From the NCBI GenBank assembly GCA_013360585.1, contig JABWBH010000002.1:88332-152331 (forward strand): 64,000 nucleotides of DNA, given 5' to 3'. The position numbers and the translations under genes were made by a program. A model generated the notes under the pieces. The model was not told where the DNA came from and did not search any database. It was given only the letters and a program-made list of their open reading frames with translations. Source of the DNA: Phycisphaerae bacterium (GTDB lineage Bacteria; Planctomycetota; Phycisphaerae; UBA1845). This document shows, one piece after another, positions 47,234 through 57,756 of the stretch (its first letter is position 1; each line of letters opens with the position of its first letter).

Positions 47234-50200
47234 TTACCGCGGCGCGCCCGGGTCGTTCGAGTCGGGGGGCAACGCTGGTTCAGAACGGGAAGGTGAGTCT
47301 TCGGATTCAGGCGTGTCCGCGGATTTCGCCGGTTCCTCGCCCGGCGTGGCTGAGTCGGGAGCCGCGTCGGCGGGGGGAGGCTCGGGAAACGGACCGAACT
47401 CCGGAAGGGGCGGCATCGGGCGGTTCGGCGCGAGTTCCGCCCACAACGTCGGCATCGCCTCACAATCCGGCAGCGCGCGATGCACAATGACGATCGCCCC
47501 GAGCACGTCATCGACCGGGGCGCCCGCCGACGCCGCCTGCCGCAGGTGCGCTTCCGCGTCGGCGCACTTTCCGTCGAGCATCGCGAGGTTGGCCGCGACG
47601 AAGCGGGCGCGGATGTTCCGGGGATCCAGTTCGATCGCCCGCGCGATCCATGTCGCCAGTTCCGGGGGCAGCTCCCAAGGCCGACGCTGCAACACCCGGA
47701 ACGCCACGTCCGCGTAGATGGCGGAGAGCCGCAGATTCTGCTGCGTTGAATCCGAGACGCCTCCCGGATCCGTCAGGATCGTCCGGATCTCCTCCTCTCG
47801 ACCGCCGGCGGCCAGGTAAGCCGTCCGTCGGATGAGCGTTGTGCGATGCTTGAAGGCGTCGCCCTGCTCCCCGCCCGGCGCGACGGAGATAGCGCGGTCG
47901 AGCGTCGCCAAGGCCGCCTCGGGAGATGCCGGCGTGGCGAGGAAGCGGGCGTCAGCGAGTTCCGCCAGGGCGTACGCGGAAGCCAGCGGCGCGGAGCTGA
48001 AGAACCCGTAACGCTCGTACCCTCCCGCAGCTTTGTCGAACGCCTCGACCGCGTCGGCATACCGCGACGCGGCGACATGAAGAATGCCGCCGACGCGGAC
48101 AATCTCAGGCGCCCAGCGCTGGACCGCATCCGCAGGTTGATACACGGGCGAGTCGAGAAACGTCATCGCGCGGGTGTAGATCGATCCGAAGGCGTCATCA
48201 AACCCCGGCGTGGCGTCGGCGTAGTCGGTCAGTCCGCCGACATATTCCGAGACGACCGGTTCGTGGCGCAGGGGGCGGGCGAGATAGACGATCGCGCGTT
48301 CGAAGTCGAGCATCGGCCCGGCGATCTGCACGCACTTGACGGCGATATCCGCGTTGAACGGCTGACGGGCGAGTTCGATTTCGAGGGACTGTGCGGCGTT
48401 GGCGAGGTAAGCGGCGGCTTCCTCGTTGCGGTTGCGGGCGGTGGCGAACTCCCACCCCATCAGGAGCAGCTCCGCGTTCAGCCGGCTGGCGCCGAGATAA
48501 CCTGGGGCGCAGGTGAGCACGTCATGCAGGATCGTTCGGGCGCGATCGGCGAAGGTCAGCGCCGACTCGACGGCGCGCTGTCCTTCGGCAAGCAGGGTCG
48601 TGTTCGCGGGCGTCTCCTGCTGCGCCCGCCAGCTCAGTTCAAGACCCTTGCGCTGCAGCGTGCGGGCGTGAATCAGCGCCGCTTCGCAATGAAGGAGCAT
48701 ATCCTGCATCGCGCGATCGGTGCGCAGCGGGCGACCCGCCGCAGCGTACTTCACCAGAGCGTCCTCGATCCGGCCCTCGCGCACCAGCGCCGCGGCGTCA
48801 TGCCCCGCCCGCGCCGCGCGGAAGTCGTGAAACGCCAGCACGAGCACGCCCATCCCCAGCAGGAACGCCCCGCCCGCGGCCGCCAGCCCCACGTCGCGCC
48901 GCCGCGAGAGTTCACTCACGAGGTTCGTCGTCCGCGAGCCGCACATCGCCCAGGTCAGCCCCAGCACGGTGTAAAACGCGCAGGGAACCTCACCGAAGCG
49001 CAGCCCCACCCCGAAGCACTCCTCGACGATCAAGGCGGCCAGCGCCGCCAGCAGCGCGATCAGCGCGCGACGCTGCGGTTCGGACAGGTCCGACTCCAGC
49101 GCGTTCATCCCCGCCATGAAAGTCAGGGCGAACATCGCCAGCAGCAGCACGAACCCGATCGATCCCGAGTCCGCGAGAACCTCCAGCCACTCATTGTGCG
49201 CATGCCCGAGACGCGCCGACAACGCCCGCGGATCCTCCTCGACGTCGGTCCGCCGAAGCGGGTCGTCGCGCCACTCCCGGCTGATGAGCTGGTCCACCCC
49301 GAGGGTGAACCCGCCCGGTCCGCAGCCCGCGATCGGATGTTCCTGAAACAGGCTGACGGCGTAAGTCCAGCCGTGAAACCGGACGCGCGCCGTCGCGTCT
49401 CGCCCGTATTCGGACGAGCCTTCCGCAGCGCGCAGTCCGTACCACGCCCCCGCGACCGCCAGCACGGCGCCCGCCCCGACGACATAGCGCTTCCGCCCGG
49501 CGCCGGCTCGCAGGTACAGCATCGTCAGCACACCGCACACCAGCCCGACGATCGCGCCGGAGGGGCGGGCGGCGCTGCGCAGCACGTCGGCGACGTGCGC
49601 GCCCGCGCCTCGTCCGACCGAGTCCGGCGCGTTACTCAGCAGGATCGCCCACGCCAAGACCATCGCGAAACCCGAGAATCCCGCGGCCCGCACGACGCCG
49701 GCGATCCCTCCTCCGCGTCGCAGGTCGGTCAGCGCAGAGGCCGCATGCGCGCCGGAAACGATCAGCCCGGGCAGAAGACATGCGGCCAGAAACGTGGGAT
49801 TGCCGAAGGGAAACTTCGCCCGAAGGTGCGGATTGCGTTCGTAAAAATACCAGATCGCAAGCGAGGCCGCGATGACGCTGACGATCATCAGACCTCCGAC
49901 CGCAAGACGCGCCGCGGACCGGGTCAGCGATGCGCTCAGTGCAAACGACCACAACAGTCCGACCCCGCTGACCGCCGCCGCCGCGAGAGCCAGACTGATT
50001 GCGGAGGAAGCGCCTCCGCCCGGCGACGCCGCCGAGGTCGTCAGGGCCCGGATCAGCAGCCACGCAACGAACAAGCCGCCCGTGATATGCGCCGCGATCA
50101 GCGGCGCGATATTCCGCCGAGCGGCGGGCTGGTCCTTCTCTGCGTCGGACGCCGCCGACTCCTGCGCCGGAGTGTCACCCGGCGGCAGCACCGGCGCGGC

Positions 50201-50611
50201 GGCAGCGGGCGCCGCCACCTCCTCCGCGTCCGGCGATCGCCGGGAGGCCAGAACGACGCTGACGCAGATCAGCGCCGCGGCGGTGAAGAACATGAGACAG
50301 AAGCTCTTGATCGCGTCCGCGTGGCGCGCCGGGGCTTCGTAGTTCAGGCACAGGAGCTGAACCACCGACCGCAGCAGCGAATTCGCCCCCCACGCCCGAG
50401 CCCCGTCCACCAACTCGACGCTTTCCGGAACGCTCAGCAGCAGAAAACCGCCGCACAACATCGCCACGACCAGCACGATCATGACCACGTGAAGCGGGCG
50501 GACGGCGTCGGGATCCCAGGTTCGCGTCAGCAAGGCTTGTGCCCTGTCAATATTGGCGCAGGAACATCCGCGCCCGTCGGCCGCGCCGTCGATCCGGACG
50601 GGGCGGTGCAT
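47234..50611 (-). CDS. O-antigen ligase/polymerase-like membrane protein with TPR-like C-terminus
   Basis: Many TMs; RLGHAHNEWLEVLADSGSIGFVLLLAMF Wzy/WaaL-type motif. Confidence 0.75.
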   Translation of the reverse strand: MHRPVRIDGAADGRGCSCANIDRAQALLTRTWDPDAVRPLHVVMIVLVVAMLCGGFLLLSVPESVELVDGARAWGANSLLRSVVQLLCLNYEAPARHADAIKSFCLMFFTAAALICVSVVLASRRSPDAEEVAAPAAAAPVLPPGDTPAQESAASDAEKDQPAARRNIAPLIAAHITGGLFVAWLLIRALTTSAASPGGGASSAISLALAAAAVSGVGLLWSFALSASLTRSAARLAVGGLMIVSVIAASLAIWYFYERNPHLRAKFPFGNPTFLAACLLPGLIVSGAHAASALTDLRRGGGIAGVVRAAGFSGFAMVLAWAILLSNAPDSVGRGAGAHVADVLRSAARPSGAIVGLVCGVLTMLYLRAGAGRKRYVVGAGAVLAVAGAWYGLRAAEGSSEYGRDATARVRFHGWTYAVSLFQEHPIAGCGPGGFTLGVDQLISREWRDDPLRRTDVEEDPRALSARLGHAHNEWLEVLADSGSIGFVLLLAMFALTFMAGMNALESDLSEPQRRALIALLAALAALIVEECFGVGLRFGEVPCAFYTVLGLTWAMCGSRTTNLVSELSRRRDVGLAAAGGAFLLGMGVLVLAFHDFRAARAGHDAAALVREGRIEDALVKYAAAGRPLRTDRAMQDMLLHCEAALIHARTLQRKGLELSWRAQQETPANTTLLAEGQRAVESALTFADRARTILHDVLTCAPGYLGASRLNAELLLMGWEFATARNRNEEAAAYLANAAQSLEIELARQPFNADIAVKCVQIAGPMLDFERAIVYLARPLRHEPVVSEYVGGLTDYADATPGFDDAFGSIYTRAMTFLDSPVYQPADAVQRWAPEIVRVGGILHVAASRYADAVEAFDKAAGGYERYGFFSSAPLASAYALAELADARFLATPASPEAALATLDRAISVAPGGEQGDAFKHRTTLIRRTAYLAAGGREEEIRTILTDPGGVSDSTQQNLRLSAIYADVAFRVLQRRPWELPPELATWIARAIELDPRNIRARFVAANLAMLDGKCADAEAHLRQAASAGAPVDDVLGAIVIVHRALPDCEAMPTLWAELAPNRPMPPLPEFGPFPEPPPADAAPDSATPGEEPAKSADTPESEDSPSRSEPALPPDSNDPGAPR

Positions 50612-50763
50612 TATCCGATTTCAATACGTCGGGTCAAAAGGCCGGGTTCGCGGAGGCGCGGCGCCGGGAGGCGGATCGCCTCCGGAACGAGTTCTCGTGG
50701 CAGCGGTAGGCGCCGCAGAAGCGATCGAGGCGCCGGTTCGGAGGGAAGGAAGGCCTCGCAGGT

Positions 50764-52374
50764 TCAGACGCCGACGGCCTCGAGCCGTGACTCCCGGTCG
50801 GCGTGGCGGCGGCGGATTTCGTCAAACTGACGATCGCCGTCAAGGAAGGCGCGGACGATGACCGGGTCGAAGTGCTTGCCTGAGTCCTTGCGGATGCGTT
50901 CCACCGCCTGCTCATGCGAAGCCGCCTCCTTGTACCGTCGAACGCTGGTGATCGCGTCGTAAGCATCCGCCAACGCAACGATCCGCGCCGCCAGCGGAAT
51001 CTCGTCGGCGGAAAGCCCTCTCGGATATCCCCGACCGTCGTAACGTTCGTGATGGGCGTACGCGATGTCCGAGCACATCTGAAGCAGCGGTGCGCCGCCG
51101 CCGGTGCCTTCCATCGCCATCGAAAGCACGCGGAAGCCGATTTCCGTGTGCGTCTTCATCAGATCGAACTCCTCGTCGGTCAGCGCGCCGGGCTTCGTCA
51201 GCACGTCGTCGGGGATGCCGATCTTGCCGATGTCGTGCATCGGCGCCGCCAGCTCGATCATCTCGATGAACTCCTCGTTGATCTGTCCGCGGAACGCCCC
51301 GTCGTCCAGGAGACGCTGCGCCAGCAGCCGCGCGTAACGCGCGACGCGCTCCAGGTGCAGGCTCGTTTCGTCGTCCCGGTATTCGGAAAGCCGCCCGATC
51401 GTTCGCAGCAGGACGAGAACCGACTCCTGGAGCCGCCGTCGCCGCTCGAGATGGTTCAGCGCGATCGCCCCGGCATCCGCGATCGACCGGATGCACTCGA
51501 TCTCGTGCTCGCTGAACGTGCTGGGCGCCGCCTTCTCCGTCACGTTCAGCACGCCGAGCACCTCGCCGTGCGACGCCAGCGACGCGGTCACCAGCGGCGT
51601 CGACAGAAACGTGTCGCTCGTGTACGCATACCGCCCACTCGACTTGTCTTCGTCGCAGACCGTCTTGGCGACGACCGTCTTTCCGCTCTGGAACACGCGC
51701 CCGGCGACCCCCTCGCCCGCGCCCACGCGGATCCGCCGCACCAGGCTTCGCTCGATCCCCAGCGCCCGCTCGCAGATCAGGGACTCGCCGCTGTTGTCCG
51801 CCATCATCAGCGAGATGCGCTCGCTGCCGGTCGCATCCCGCGCGCAGCGCACGATCAGGTCGAGAATCTCGTCGCGCGTCGTCGCCTGATTCAGCGACCG
51901 CATGTAATCGTAGAGCACCTGAAGCCGGTGCGTCTTCTCCCGGACTTCGCTTTCCAGCCTCCGGTTCAGCTCCTCGATCTGACGGCGGCTCGTCGCCAGG
52001 CGATGCACCGTGCGCACCCGGGCGAGGATCTCCAGCATGTCGAAGGGTTTCGCCAGGTATTCCTGCGCCCCGGCTTCCAGTCCCCGCACCAGATCCTCGG
52101 TGCGCGTCCGGGCGGTCAGCATGATGACCGGGATATGCGCCGTCGCGGGATCCTCCTTCAGGCGGCGGGTCGCCGTCAGCCCGTCCATCACCGGCATGTT
52201 CACGTCCATCACGACGACGTCCGGCTGCTCACGTCGGGCGGTTTCGATCGCTTCAGCGCCGTTGGACGCCGTGAAGACGTGATATCCGGCGTGCCGAAGG
52301 TGGGCGCAGAGGACGAACTTCAGCTCCTCCTCGTCGTCCACGATCAGGATGGTGCCGATTCCGGCCTCGTTCAT
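50764..52374 (-). CDS. Response regulator with GAF and HD-GYP domains
   Basis: TILIVDDEEELKFVL...DVVVMDVNMPVMDG; GAF; HDIGKIGIPDDVLTKPG...HHERYDGRGYPRGL. Confidence 0.93.
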   Translation of the reverse strand: MNEAGIGTILIVDDEEELKFVLCAHLRHAGYHVFTASNGAEAIETARREQPDVVVMDVNMPVMDGLTATRRLKEDPATAHIPVIMLTARTRTEDLVRGLEAGAQEYLAKPFDMLEILARVRTVHRLATSRRQIEELNRRLESEVREKTHRLQVLYDYMRSLNQATTRDEILDLIVRCARDATGSERISLMMADNSGESLICERALGIERSLVRRIRVGAGEGVAGRVFQSGKTVVAKTVCDEDKSSGRYAYTSDTFLSTPLVTASLASHGEVLGVLNVTEKAAPSTFSEHEIECIRSIADAGAIALNHLERRRRLQESVLVLLRTIGRLSEYRDDETSLHLERVARYARLLAQRLLDDGAFRGQINEEFIEMIELAAPMHDIGKIGIPDDVLTKPGALTDEEFDLMKTHTEIGFRVLSMAMEGTGGGAPLLQMCSDIAYAHHERYDGRGYPRGLSADEIPLAARIVALADAYDAITSVRRYKEAASHEQAVERIRKDSGKHFDPVIVRAFLDGDRQFDEIRRRHADRESRLEAVGV

Positions 52375-52554
52375 CGGCGCAAGCTCCGAACCGGTCTCCG
52401 TGGTGCGCCCGCACGGCGCATTCCGGTCCGGTCAGGTCATCGGCGATCCGCGTTCCGCTCCTGATTTGCCCGACCCGGCGATGCCCGATAGGAAAGGCAT
52501 GTCCGAGAAACGCCGGGTCACGGCGATCCGGTGTTGGGCCGGTTGATCGACGAA

Positions 52555-53673
52555 ATGAAACAGGCGATCGTGGACGTTTACCCCTTACTTTTCGACCCGA
52601 TCTATCAGACGCGCATCTGGGGCGGGCGCCGGCTGGAGACTTTGCTCGGACGTTCATTGCCGCCCGCCGAGCCGATCGGCGAAAGCTGGGAGCTTTCCGA
52701 TCTGCCCGGAGCGGAAAGCCGGGTGCGGCACGGGCCTGCACGAGGCCGCCCGCTGCACGCGCTCGTCGAAGACTGGGGAACCTCGCTGACCGGGCGGACG
52801 CCCCTTTGCGACGGACGGTTCCCGCTCCTGATCAAGTATCTCGATGCCGATCAACCACTCAGCGTTCAGGTGCATCCGCCACCGGACGCGGATGCCGACG
52901 TCGCCGGTCCGGTGAAGCACGAAGCGTGGGTCGTACTCCACGCCGACCCTGAGGGCTGCGTCTACCGCGGTCTGCGCCCCGGCGTGACGGCGGACCGGCT
53001 CAGGTCAGCGATTCACGACGGTCATGCTCCCGATCTCCTGGAGCGGATTCCGGTGCGCGCCGGACAGGCGCTGTATCTGCCCGCCGGGGTGGTTCATGCG
53101 CTCGGAGGCGGCGTTCTCGTCGCTGAAGTTCAGACGCCCAGCGACGTCACCTACCGCCTCTTTGACTGGAATCGCGCCGATCCGCACACCGGGCGCCCCC
53201 GCGACCTTCACATCGATCAGGCGTTGCGATGCCTCAGACCCGCTCAGAACCTCGTGCAGGCCGAGGCAAGGTCGCATGTCGCCAGCGTCTGGACGTCGGT
53301 TACGCGGCTGATCTCGTGCAGCCACTTTGTCATCGAGCGCGTGCGGATGATCGAGGGCGTCGAGCAGGACGTGCCTTATGCGGAACCGGTGATCTGGATG
53401 ATCCTTGCCGGGGAGGGCGAGGTTTCGTGTAAGTTCGGTGACGACCGGATGATCGTCGGTTTTGCGCCTTCGGACACCGTCCTGCTGCCCGCGGGATTGC
53501 GCGAGGCGCGGGTGCGCACGAGCTCCGTCTGCACGTGGCTGGAGATCACGATCCCGGTCCCCAGTCCGCTGGCGGGATTTGATCGGCCGGATCGGGCGGT
53601 GCTGCGGGCCGCCGCGGAGCCGCCGCCGGCGTTCGTGCCTCTTGCGGTGCGCCCGGAAAAACGGGAGAAGTAA
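52555..53673 (+). CDS. manA: Class I mannose-6-phosphate isomerase-like
   Basis: YPLLFDPIYQTRIWGGRRLETLLGRSLP...QPLSVQVHPP...LYLPAGVVHALGGGVLVAEVQTPSDVTYRLFDW. Confidence 0.88.
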   Translation: MKQAIVDVYPLLFDPIYQTRIWGGRRLETLLGRSLPPAEPIGESWELSDLPGAESRVRHGPARGRPLHALVEDWGTSLTGRTPLCDGRFPLLIKYLDADQPLSVQVHPPPDADADVAGPVKHEAWVVLHADPEGCVYRGLRPGVTADRLRSAIHDGHAPDLLERIPVRAGQALYLPAGVVHALGGGVLVAEVQTPSDVTYRLFDWNRADPHTGRPRDLHIDQALRCLRPAQNLVQAEARSHVASVWTSVTRLISCSHFVIERVRMIEGVEQDVPYAEPVIWMILAGEGEVSCKFGDDRMIVGFAPSDTVLLPAGLREARVRTSSVCTWLEITIPVPSPLAGFDRPDRAVLRAAAEPPPAFVPLAVRPEKREK

Positions 53674-53703
53674 CCGCTCGGAGCGGGAGGCGGAGGAGGA
53701 GGG

Positions 53704-54480
53704 GTGCGGAATCTCGTCAGAGGACATCGTGCGGGGGGGCTGATCCTCGCGCATCACGCCCGGTCGTGGCGCCGGCTGCGCGGGCTCGTGCTGATCTCCG
53801 CGTGCGTGCTCGTCGTTCTCGAGCTTCACGCGCTGATGCACGTCGCCTTCGCGGGCGAAGTGCTCGCCGCGATCCGTCAGGCGATGCGGATTCTGTGCAT
53901 TCTTCTGTGCGGCGGTATTCTCTACCGTTTCATTTCCGTCGCACATGCCGTCGCCAACCTCCGCGAGCGGGTCATGCGTCTTCAGCATCGCCTGGCGCGC
54001 ATCGAAGACGCCGTCACGGCGCCGCTGGCCTCGACACAGGCGACGCTCGGAGACGGCGAGACGCCGTCGTCCGCAACCCCTTTCAAGATCGAGGCGGTGG
54101 TGGAGGAACTCGAACCGGCTGCTGCCGCTTCGTACCACGCCGGGTCCGCGACCTCGGATCCTGCTGAAGGACGCCTCGACCGCGCGGACTCAGACACCCC
54201 CGCGCAATCCCGTCCTTTCGTTGCACCGTCGCATGTCGGTCCGACCGACCCCGGCGACGAGGAACCTCTCACGGAACGCTCACTGCGGGATCGCCTCCGG
54301 GAAGCCTTGCTCTCTCGCAACCTGTTTGAAGCCCTGCATGTCGGGCGTCGCCTGATGCAGGCGCACCCTGATGCCGATGCGGCCCGGGAGTTCGCTGCGC
54401 TGGCGCCGCTGCTGGAAGCAAGGCTTCAGACTTCCGAGACCCTCCCGCAGGAACCCGCCGCCGATCCCGTGTTGCGCTAG
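53704..54480 (+). CDS. Hypothetical membrane protein
   Basis: Two TM segments (LVLISACVLVVLELHALMHV; ILCILLCGGILYRFISV) plus coiled coil. Confidence 0.55.
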   Translation: MRNLVRGHRAGGLILAHHARSWRRLRGLVLISACVLVVLELHALMHVAFAGEVLAAIRQAMRILCILLCGGILYRFISVAHAVANLRERVMRLQHRLARIEDAVTAPLASTQATLGDGETPSSATPFKIEAVVEELEPAAAASYHAGSATSDPAEGRLDRADSDTPAQSRPFVAPSHVGPTDPGDEEPLTERSLRDRLREALLSRNLFEALHVGRRLMQAHPDADAAREFAALAPLLEARLQTSETLPQEPAADPVLR

Positions 54481-54511
54481 CGTTCCAAGTCGCGGGTTCG
54501 TGGCGCAGGTT

Positions 54512-54534
54512 CGGATTGCAGACCTCCAGTCTGC
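54512..54534. repeat. Hairpin repeat CGGATT-GCAGACCTCCAGTCTGC
   Basis: Inverted relative to 19857-19880; stem changed compensatorily (A-T for G-C). Confidence 0.6.
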
Positions 54535-54583
54535 ACCTGCCGAGCAGACTTCCGGTTCGGTGCGATCCGTTAAGACCTTGATC

Positions 54584-55800
54584 TTACTTCGGGTCTTGTT
54601 GCGTCCGGCGATGCGCCGCGAAAATGCCGGCCTGAACGAGTATCCCTGCTTGAAGCACCGCGCACCCCACCCAGTAAGGCGTCGCCAGCGTCCCCGCCTC
54701 CGCCAGCACCCCCCCGCCGAACGACCCGATCAGAAACCCCGTCGAAACGAGAATCTCATGAACCGCCATCCTCGCGGTCCGATTGCGCCCGCCGGCGACT
54801 CCGTAATAAAGGTGAGACGCATACAGGAAGCTGATGCCCACGCCAGCCAGCCCGCCGCACAGGAAAAGCGATCCCGCTCCGGACGCTGAATACGCCAGCA
54901 GAAGGCTCGCCCCCAGCCCACCCTGGAACGCCCACATCCACCCGGCCTTGTGATGCCACCAGGCGTGTCTCCCCAGCAGCGCGAACCCCACCGCCATCGT
55001 GAGGCTCAGAAAGGTTCCGATCAGCCCTTGCCGCGTCGCCCCCACCCCCAGGTCGTTCGCCAGCCCCGGAAGCTGAATGCGCAGCAGACCCAGCGCGACG
55101 TATCCCGAGACCACCGCCACCCGCGCCATCCTCCGGTAGACGATCATCCGATCCGTCGCCGCGGCGTCTGCGGACGGAGGCTCGTCACCGGTCGCTGTCG
55201 TGCGGAGCGGGGCACAAACGAAGAACAAACCGAGCGAAATCACGTGGCACACCGCGGCGAACCAGAACGGCGCCGTCGGGTGAATGTCGAAAAGAAGCCC
55301 GCCCATCAAGGGCCCGAGCACCATCCCGCTCGACCACGATGCATTGAACCGCCCCAGCCGCTGGTTCAGCGCCGCGCCCTCCAGCCCGGTCGAGACGCGC
55401 CCCATCACCGGCGGCCACAACCACGACGTCGCGACTCCGAAAAACGAAACCAGCACGAACAAGGCGTTCAGCGTCGTGGCGAACGCCATCCCCACCGCTC
55501 CCAGCGTCAGCGCCAAGCTGCTGACCACCGCTTGCGTCCGCCAGTCCAACGTCCCCGCAGCCCGGCGGCTCAGGAGCACGGACCCCACGTAGAAACCCTG
55601 ATACAGCGCCCCGATCAGCCCGATCTGCGACGGCGACGCGCCCAGGTGACGCTCCGCCAGGTTCGGCCACGCGATGAAAAGCTGCCCGAACGAGGCGCTG
55701 CTGATCAGCGACGCCGCGTCCACCGCGTACCCGTCCCATCGTCGCCCCGTCGCCGGCTTTTCCGCGTCCGCTTCCACCTCGCCCTCCGCGCGACGGCAAT
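54584..55800 (-). CDS. MFS transporter (start approximate)
   Basis: 12-TM-like pattern; GLIGALYQGFYVGSVLLSRRAAGTLDWR; MGRVSTGLEGAALNQRLGRFNASWSSGMVLGPLMGG. Confidence 0.8.
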
Positions 55801-55999
55801 GTACGAGATGCGACCCCCTGAAAACAGCGCCAGGGGGGCGACGCCTCCTGCCCGGGGTCGCCGAACCCGACCGCGCCCGTGAGGAAGCGTTCGAGGAAAG
55901 ACACCAAGGCACCAAGGTGCGAAGAAAATCCGATCCCCGAGTCCCCGAGGATCGAGCACCGAGACGACGACGGCAAGGATCCCGCGCCGGACGGCGCGG

Positions 56000-56839
56000 T
56001 CACTCGGTCAACTCCGCCTGCAATCGCGCCAGGTATTCGCGCGCGGAGGCCAGGTCGCGCAGCGGGTGTTCCGATGTTTGTCGCCGGACGATGTGCGGAC
56101 CGTGATAACCGGAGGCGTCCAGCAGCATCAGGTGAGAGAGAAAATCCACGTCTCCCTCGCCGATCGCCGTCTCCGCGCCGCCGCGCCCGGGGGCTCCCGC
56201 CGTCGCGTCGCGGACGTGCGAGAGCACCACGTCGCCGCTGCGCAACGCGAGCAACCGGTGCGGCGATGTCCCGGACATCAGCATCGCCGCCGGATCCAGG
56301 CAGATCCGCACATGCGGCGTGTCCAGCGACGAAAGAAACGCCGCAAGAGGCTCCGGCGCATCCGCCGAAGGACGGATGGCGTAGATTACGCCGGATCGTT
56401 CCGCGTCCCGGGCGATCTGGCGCAGCGCCTCGATCGCCGTCGCCGAGGGCGATCCCGTGGCGGCGTCCGTCAGCGCGCCCACCCCCGCCGTGACGACCGG
56501 AATATGCATCGCCCCCGCCGCCTGAAGGACCGCCCGCGTCCGGTCGATCCGCTCTTCCACCCGCACCGCGTCCGTCAGACGCAATCCCGGAAAATCCGCG
56601 GACGCCGCAGCCGCTGACAACCCGTGATCCTTCGCAAACCGCAGGAAGTGCCGCCGGCCGCTCTGCGTCGTCGTCGCCTCCGCCAGCTCCGCGCCGCCCA
56701 GCCCGAACTCGATCGCGCGAAACCCGAGACGCGCCGCTGCCGGGACAGCCTCCTTGATGGGAAGCCGCAGATCATCGAGGTCCACGCCGAGTTGCAGAGC
56801 GTCCACGGTCGCCTCCCGCGTCACCAACCGGCGCCGCAT
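56000..56839 (-). CDS. Sugar phosphate isomerase/epimerase-like TIM barrel
   Basis: LQLGVDLDDLRLPIKEAVPAAARLGFRAIEFGLGG...HVRICLDPAAMLMSG...DVVLSHVRDA. Confidence 0.75.
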   Translation of the reverse strand: MRRRLVTREATVDALQLGVDLDDLRLPIKEAVPAAARLGFRAIEFGLGGAELAEATTTQSGRRHFLRFAKDHGLSAAAASADFPGLRLTDAVRVEERIDRTRAVLQAAGAMHIPVVTAGVGALTDAATGSPSATAIEALRQIARDAERSGVIYAIRPSADAPEPLAAFLSSLDTPHVRICLDPAAMLMSGTSPHRLLALRSGDVVLSHVRDATAGAPGRGGAETAIGEGDVDFLSHLMLLDASGYHGPHIVRRQTSEHPLRDLASAREYLARLQAELTE

Positions 56840-57318
56840 TGCGGGCAGATCGCCCGCCCCTCCCGATCCAGCGGGACAACCCAGCGACCTCGACAGGCGC
56901 TGGAAAAGCACTGCCGCGCAAGCTGCCCCGTCTCCTTGCGGCAGCGCGGACACGCCACCGGAAAGTCGTCGAAACTTTTCTTGCGGTAGATCGTGAAATG
57001 ATGCCCGCACGACGGCGACGCGCAAATAACGTGAAAGTACGCCTCCTGCGCCGGCGGAAGCGCGTCCGCCGGGGGCGGCGGCGTCACCAGACTGATGATC
57101 GTCGCCAGCAGCCAGAACACCAACGCCGCACCGACGACGTAGACCCCGCAGCGGATCGCCGTCGTCTCCCAGATCAACCGCGGCTCTTCCCGTACCTGCA
57201 CGTACCACTCATGCAGGCGCACGCGCGCCGTGGGCAGCCACGCCCGGATCGCCAGGTACCAGTCGCTTAGTCGGTTCGGTGATTCCTGTGCCATCGCGGT
57301 CGCCGCCGGCCGTCCCAC
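56821..57318 (-). CDS. Hypothetical membrane protein with CxxC zinc-ribbon-like motifs
   Basis: One TM; ICASPSCGHHFTIYRKKSFDDFPVACPRCRKETGQLARQCF...AICPQCGAGW. Confidence 0.65.
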   Translation of the reverse strand: MGRPAATAMAQESPNRLSDWYLAIRAWLPTARVRLHEWYVQVREEPRLIWETTAIRCGVYVVGAALVFWLLATIISLVTPPPPADALPPAQEAYFHVICASPSCGHHFTIYRKKSFDDFPVACPRCRKETGQLARQCFSSACRGRWVVPLDREGRAICPQCGAGW

Positions 57319-57407
57319 GCCGACCTCCGACTCCGCTCTTTACCCGCGCCAACACCGACCGGCAAGCACATAAGACGCCGTTTCAAAACTCCTGAGTCCC
57401 CCTCCGA

Positions 57408-57522
57408 CCCCCGTGTGTAACGCCTGCTGACTCCGATGCACAGCGCCTCTGAACCCAGTGTGCATTGCATCCTGAGCCCGGTGTGCAACGCCTACTGACC
57501 CCGGTACGTAGCGCCTGGAGGG
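57408..57522. repeat. 23-bp tandem repeat, 5 units
   Basis: Five consecutive 23-nt units with consensus near cccggtgtgcaacgcctactgac. Confidence 0.75.
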
Positions 57523-57543
57523 TCTTGAGGTCGCGACACGGCT

Positions 57544-57650
57544 CGCCCTTGCACCCCGAAGGGACGGCGGATTAGCAGCGCGCCCTTGTGCCCCGAAGGG
57601 ACGGCGAATTGGCGGCGCATCCTTGTGCCCCGGAGGGGCAGCCGAGAGTA
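57544..57650. repeat. 37-bp tandem repeat, 3 units, each with a CCCTTg-GAAGGG-type hairpin
   Basis: Unit starts at 57544, 57581, 57618 (CGCCCTTGYRCCCCGAAGGGACGGCG...). Confidence 0.75.
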
Positions 57651-57703
57651 GCCCAGCGATTTATCGATGGGAACCTTGGCGCCTAGACCGCGCCGTCCCG
57701 GAG

Positions 57704-57756
57704 GGCTTCCCAGCCCTGGCGGGCTGGGCTGTTTTCCGACGCCCCTGCCGGGGCTA
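57704..57756. repeat. Dispersed repeat family 4, copy 2
   Basis: ggcttcccagccctggcgggctgggctgttttccgacgcccctgccggggcta; similar to 40909-40960. Confidence 0.6.

Noticed and set aside
57408-57522. CRISPR array
   Set aside because: Units are contiguous with no spacers, units are diverged, and no cas genes are nearby.
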